From Bacteroidota bacterium (GTDB lineage Bacteria > Bacteroidota > Bacteroidia > Bacteroidales > Paludibacteraceae): a stretch of DNA of 8,440 nt. The position numbers and the translations under genes were made by a program. Position 1 is the stretch's first letter. Each line of letters opens with the position of its first letter. The stretch is taken from positions 1 through 8,440 of the forward strand of contig JAJZHJ010000040.1 of assembly GCA_021804525.1 (NCBI GenBank). Direction: 5' to 3'. Positions 5,806 to 8,440 of this stretch are shown piece by piece. Below the pieces are notes generated by a model, which had not been told where the DNA came from, searched no databases, and was given only the letters and a program-made list of their open reading frames with translations.

Positions 5806-6789
5806 ATGGATAACATTGTCAATGCAAAAGATAGAATGAATCGGTTAGGAACTGAAAAAATCCCTTTCTTGTTTATTATCGATTTTTTATTGCAAAAGCC
5901 GATTGTGATACCTTTGAAAGAAGTCAGTAGTCAACATATATTGTTTCAAACGTGTATTGCAAAAAACACGTCTGAGTGTCTTTCTAATTCGGTTACACAG
6001 CTTAATCACTCTCTTGAAATCATGCCACAACCATTTGAAGACTACCAAGCTCAATTTGATACAGTTGTTACTGAAATAAAAAAAGGCAACAGTTTTGTGG
6101 TAAACCTGACAGCTCAAACACCAATTCGACTTGAAACAAATTTGCAAACCATATTTCATCAGGCAAAAGCTAAATATAAACTTTGGTATAACGATGAATT
6201 TGTTTGTTTTTCGCCTGAAACGTTTGTAACTATTGAAGAAGCGAAAGTGCATACCTATCCTATGAAAGGTACGATTAATGCTTCTATTCCAAATGCCAAA
6301 CAACTTTTATTGAATAGTTTGAAAGAAACAGCGGAACATAACACCGTTGTTGATTTGCTTCGAAACGATCTGAGCATGGTGGCAGACGATGTAAGAGTAA
6401 CAAAATTTCGTTATATTGAAGAAATTGAAACGCATAAAGGAAGATTGTTACAAGTAAGTTCTGAAATTGAAGGTTGCCTTGCTTCTGATTATTTCAGTCA
6501 TTTGGGTGATATTTTGATTACCATGTTGCCTGCAGGTTCCGTAACAGGAGCTCCAAAAAAGAAAACCGTTGACATTATTGTCGAAACAGAAACCTATCAA
6601 AGAGGATATTATACAGGAGTTTTTGGCGTTTTCGATGGCCAACGTTTGGATAGTGCCGTGATGATTCGTTTTATTGAAAAAACACCGGATGGATATGTTT
6701 ATAAAAGCGGTGGAGGCATCACATCGCGAAGCGATTCACACGATGAATATCAGGAATTAATTGAAAAAATTTATGTACCGGTTTATTGA
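5806..6789 (+). CDS. pabB: Aminodeoxychorismate synthase component I (PabB)
   Basis: PabB turns chorismate and ammonia into 4-amino-4-deoxychorismate, the first step of 4-aminobenzoate synthesis for folate, in the cytoplasm. The chorismate-binding domain is complete: FSPE (135-138), PMKGT (152-156), HNTVVDLLRNDL (178-189), PAGSVTGAPK (242-251) and GGGITSRSDSHDEYQE (302-317). Lys154 in PMKGT matches the PabB-specific lysine that attacks chorismate; TrpE has Ala there (PLAGT), so anthranilate synthase is unlikely. At 327 residues it is shorter than the roughly 450 of E. coli PabB and lacks most of the N-terminal subdomain; short forms are usual in Bacteroidetes. The frame is open back to a TTG at 5749, but that codon lies before the -7 element at 5769, so the first ATG after the promoter (5806) is chosen. 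The amidotransferase subunit PabA is not in the window. The 3' end overlaps pabC by 17 bases. Confidence 0.93.
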   Translation: MDNIVNAKDRMNRLGTEKIPFLFIIDFLLQKPIVIPLKEVSSQHILFQTCIAKNTSECLSNSVTQLNHSLEIMPQPFEDYQAQFDTVVTEIKKGNSFVVNLTAQTPIRLETNLQTIFHQAKAKYKLWYNDEFVCFSPETFVTIEEAKVHTYPMKGTINASIPNAKQLLLNSLKETAEHNTVVDLLRNDLSMVADDVRVTKFRYIEEIETHKGRLLQVSSEIEGCLASDYFSHLGDILITMLPAGSVTGAPKKKTVDIIVETETYQRGYYTGVFGVFDGQRLDSAVMIRFIEKTPDGYVYKSGGGITSRSDSHDEYQELIEKIYVPVY

Positions 6790-7366
6790 AACAATTCGGG
6801 TTGAAAACAAAATGTGCCTTCAGTTGGAATTGCACGAAAAACGACTTAACCATACACGTCGTATGTTTTTCGGTGATGTGCCGGACATTGATTTAAAAAA
6901 TGTGATTAAATTGCCGGAATCGTTGACTCAGGCAATTTATAAATGCCGTATTGTGTATGGGTTAAATATAGAATCAATTATATTTGAACCTTATGTCATA
7001 AAAAATATTCATTCATTGAAACTGATCACAGATGATACAATCGATTATGCATTCAAATTTGAGGATCGCTCGAGATTTAATCAATACTTGACCGATAAAT
7101 CAGCAGATGAAATTTTGATCATCAAAAATGGATTCATCACTGATACTTCCTTTTCAAACATCGTGTTTTTTAATGGGATTAAATGGATAACACCATCTAC
7201 CTATCTGCTGAATGGAACACAGCGACAGCAATTGTTGCAAAATGGGGCAATGACCGAAGAGGAAATCAAACCTTCTGATTTGAAACATTTTAACTTTATT
7301 AAACTTATTAACGCCATGCTTGATTTAGAAACATCTCCATTGATTGATATTCATGTTATTAAATAA
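6773..7366 (+). CDS. pabC: Aminodeoxychorismate lyase-like protein (PabC), class IV PLP aminotransferase fold
   Basis: PabC releases pyruvate from 4-amino-4-deoxychorismate to give 4-aminobenzoate. The 197-residue protein matches the class IV fold in the Bacteroidetes short form: YRFIETIRVENKM near the N-terminus, LHEKRLNHTRR (20-30), FKFEDRS (94-100), DEILIIKNGFITDTSFSNIVF (about 112-132, in family position for the cofactor-binding loop) and LLNGTQRQ (145-152). Lys95 in FKFEDRS is the likely PLP-binding lysine. The usual Glu of the 'v-T-E-x-S' loop is Asp here. The ATG at 6773 lies inside pabB and overlaps it by 17 bases in another frame, so the two are almost certainly translationally coupled. 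An in-frame TTG at 6761 is possible but not needed, since the family motif begins at the ATG. Class IV enzymes also include branched-chain and D-amino acid aminotransferases; the pabB overlap and short length make PabC by far the best call. Confidence 0.88.
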   Translation: MYRFIETIRVENKMCLQLELHEKRLNHTRRMFFGDVPDIDLKNVIKLPESLTQAIYKCRIVYGLNIESIIFEPYVIKNIHSLKLITDDTIDYAFKFEDRSRFNQYLTDKSADEILIIKNGFITDTSFSNIVFFNGIKWITPSTYLLNGTQRQQLLQNGAMTEEEIKPSDLKHFNFIKLINAMLDLETSPLIDIHVIK

Positions 7367-7370
7367 GATT

Positions 7371-7391
7371 GTAACCAATTAGTTACGTTTC
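7371..7391 (+). promoter_or_regulatory. Inverted repeat and weak promoter before the esterase gene
   Basis: GTAAC (7371-7375) and GTTAC (7382-7386) form an inverted repeat around CAATTA, 4 bases after the pabC stop. TACGTTTC (7384-7391) is one mismatch from the -7 consensus TAnnTTTG and lies 23 bases before the ATG at 7415, so the esterase could have its own promoter overlapped by the repeat. The gap is only 48 bases and has no terminator, so read-through from pabBC is equally possible. Confidence 0.3.
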
Positions 7392-7414
7392 TCTCTTCAT
7401 TAAATTATTTCCCC

Positions 7415-8287
7415 ATGAAAAAATGGTTATTTCTTTTTTTGTTGTTTCCCGGAACGTTGATTTTTGCACAGTCGGCAAGTACGGTTTCAGAAAACAACGT
7501 TTGTAAAAGTCCCATTTTAGGACGTGACATTCGCTATTCCGTTTATTTACCGGCCGGATATCATGAAAATGACCGCTCTTATCCGGTGCTTTATTTGTTG
7601 CATGGTTACTCGGATGATAACACTGCATGGATTGAGTTCGGAGACATGCAACGCATTACCGATAATGAAATAGCATCAGGCAAAGCTCCTGATATGATTA
7701 TTGTAATGCCCGATGCCGGAGTAACTTGGTATGTAAATGATTATTCAGGAAAAGTGCGATATGAAGATGCATTTTTTCATGATTTTATCCCTTACATCGA
7801 AAAAACATACAAAATCAAACCAAAGAAAGAGTTTCGCGCAATTGCCGGTTTATCCATGGGCGGCTATGGTGCATTGTTATATTCTTTTAAACATCCAGAT
7901 ATGTTTTCAGCATGTGTGGCAATGAGTCCGGCTGTTTTTACGAATGAAGAACTGCTTGCCATGAGTAAAGAACGAAAAGCCATGTTTGAGGAGCTTTTTG
8001 GAAAATTCGATCAAAACAAAGAAGGACTAAATAATTATTGGAAGCAAAACAGTGTGCTTGATCTTGTTAAAACATATCCAGATTCTGATTTCAATAAAGT
8101 AAGATTTTACATTGATTGCGGAGATAAAGATTTTTTGTATCGTGGCAATGCAGCTTTGCATGTTGCCATGCGTGATCGTGGCATTCCACATGAATATCGT
8201 ATGCGCGACGGTGCGCATACATGGAATTATTGGCGATATGATTTGAAAAAAGCTCTACATTTCGTAGGTGAAAGTTTTCAGAGATAA
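7415..8287 (+). CDS. Secreted alpha/beta-hydrolase esterase (putative esterase / CE1, esterase D-like)
   Basis: This 290-residue protein belongs to the putative esterase family (PF00756), which includes esterase D, feruloyl and acetyl-xylan esterases and mycolyltransferases. A signal peptide covers about 1-18 (MKKWLFLFLLF..., cleavage likely after IFA), so it acts in the periplasm or outside. VLYLLHGYSDD (58-68) gives the oxyanion-hole region with His63-Gly64. GLSMGGYGA (145-153) holds nucleophile Ser147. Asp237 in DCGDKD (234-239) is the probable acid, and His268 in GAHTWNYW the catalytic histidine, so the triad is complete. Length is normal for a single-domain member with no carbohydrate-binding module. 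The start is the first ATG with a signal peptide, preceded by A/T-rich sequence and no Shine-Dalgarno. The true substrate (polysaccharide acyl ester, S-formylglutathione-like thioester or other) cannot be read from sequence; the signal peptide argues against the cytoplasmic formaldehyde-detoxifying role. Confidence 0.92.
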   Translation: MKKWLFLFLLFPGTLIFAQSASTVSENNVCKSPILGRDIRYSVYLPAGYHENDRSYPVLYLLHGYSDDNTAWIEFGDMQRITDNEIASGKAPDMIIVMPDAGVTWYVNDYSGKVRYEDAFFHDFIPYIEKTYKIKPKKEFRAIAGLSMGGYGALLYSFKHPDMFSACVAMSPAVFTNEELLAMSKERKAMFEELFGKFDQNKEGLNNYWKQNSVLDLVKTYPDSDFNKVRFYIDCGDKDFLYRGNAALHVAMRDRGIPHEYRMRDGAHTWNYWRYDLKKALHFVGESFQR

Positions 8288-8300
8288 GTTCTCATATCAT

Positions 8301-8325
8301 TTTAAGAAGAAAGGTCATTCTTAAA
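8301..8325 (+). other. AT-rich stem-loop after the esterase gene
   Basis: TTTAAGAA (8301-8308) pairs perfectly with TTCTTAAA (8318-8325) around a 9-nt loop. The hairpin begins 13 bases after the stop codon, but the bases that follow (TATTC) are not a T tract and the stem has only one G-C pair. It may stabilise the mRNA 3' end; it is a poor terminator by itself. Confidence 0.35.
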
Positions 8326-8373
8326 TATTCAAATTAGGAATAGATATACTTGTAATAATTCTTTTTTCAATTG

Positions 8374-8427
8374 AACTGATCATTACGTTTCCATAATTGG
8401 ATAACAATTGATCAGTTTTATTTTTTT
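8374..8427 (+). terminator. Likely intrinsic terminator near the window end
   Basis: AACTGATCA (8374-8382) pairs exactly with TGATCAGTT (8409-8417), a 9-bp stem. A small CCA/TGG hairpin (8391-8400) sits inside the 26-base loop. The right arm is followed by TTATTTTTTT (8418-8427). The long loop makes it less typical than the terminator at 5714. It lies 86 bases after the esterase stop and probably ends that transcript. An alternative reading is a regulatory palindrome upstream of a gene beyond the window. Confidence 0.6.
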
Positions 8428-8440
8428 ATATGCATGATAA

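Noticed and set aside
6761..6772. TTG start extending pabC by 4 residues
   Set aside because: The ATG at 6773 gives the normal family N-terminus and a typical coupled overlap.
1152..8287. A joint glycan/peptide utilisation locus formed by hexosaminidase, peptidase and esterase
   Set aside because: There are no SusC/SusD pair, regulator or transporter, a strong terminator and the pabBC operon interrupt the set, and each gene appears to have its own signals.
1..8440. CRISPR array, tRNA, rRNA, phage or defence system
   Set aside because: No repeated spacer pattern, cloverleaf, conserved rRNA sequence or matching protein motif was seen on either strand.

Overview
The window looks like chromosomal DNA from a member of the Bacteroidota, most likely order Bacteroidales. 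It is AT-rich. Start codons lack Shine-Dalgarno sequences and are preceded by A-rich stretches. At least three intergenic regions contain exact copies of the Bacteroidetes -7 promoter element TAnnTTTG. The protein set also fits: a pRiA4b ORF-3-like protein with an acidic tail, a GH20 hexosaminidase, an M13 lipoprotein peptidase, and a short PabB overlapping PabC. All confident genes are on the + strand. I identify no genus.

Layout. Positions 1-400 have no convincing gene. They hold an intrinsic-terminator-like hairpin (103-139) inside a stretch resembling scattered pieces of a cobalamin riboswitch, two adjacent palindromes (273-303), and two -7 elements, the second serving the gene at 401. 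Positions 401-943 encode the pRiA4b ORF-3-like protein. Positions 1152-3410 encode a secreted GH20 beta-N-acetylhexosaminidase with C-terminal accessory domains. Positions 3647-5692 encode an M13 (neprilysin-like) zinc lipoprotein endopeptidase with its own promoter and a roughly 120-nt leader; a strong terminator follows at 5714-5747. Immediately after it, a new promoter drives pabB (start best placed at 5806) and the overlapping pabC. A secreted alpha/beta-hydrolase esterase of the esterase D/CE1 type follows at 7415-8287, and hairpins including a likely terminator close the window.

How the genes relate. pabB and pabC are a translationally coupled pair that makes 4-aminobenzoate from chorismate for folate; the glutaminase partner pabA is not in the window. 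The hexosaminidase, M13 peptidase and esterase are three exported hydrolases that could act on glycans, peptides and esters outside the cytoplasm. Their promoters and terminators look separate, so a joint pathway is only a guess.

I see no CRISPR array, tRNA, rRNA, insertion sequence, phage gene or defence system, and no clearly novel multi-gene system. The points most worth checking are the riboswitch-like leader at 70-199, the pabB start correction, and a few palindromes near promoters.
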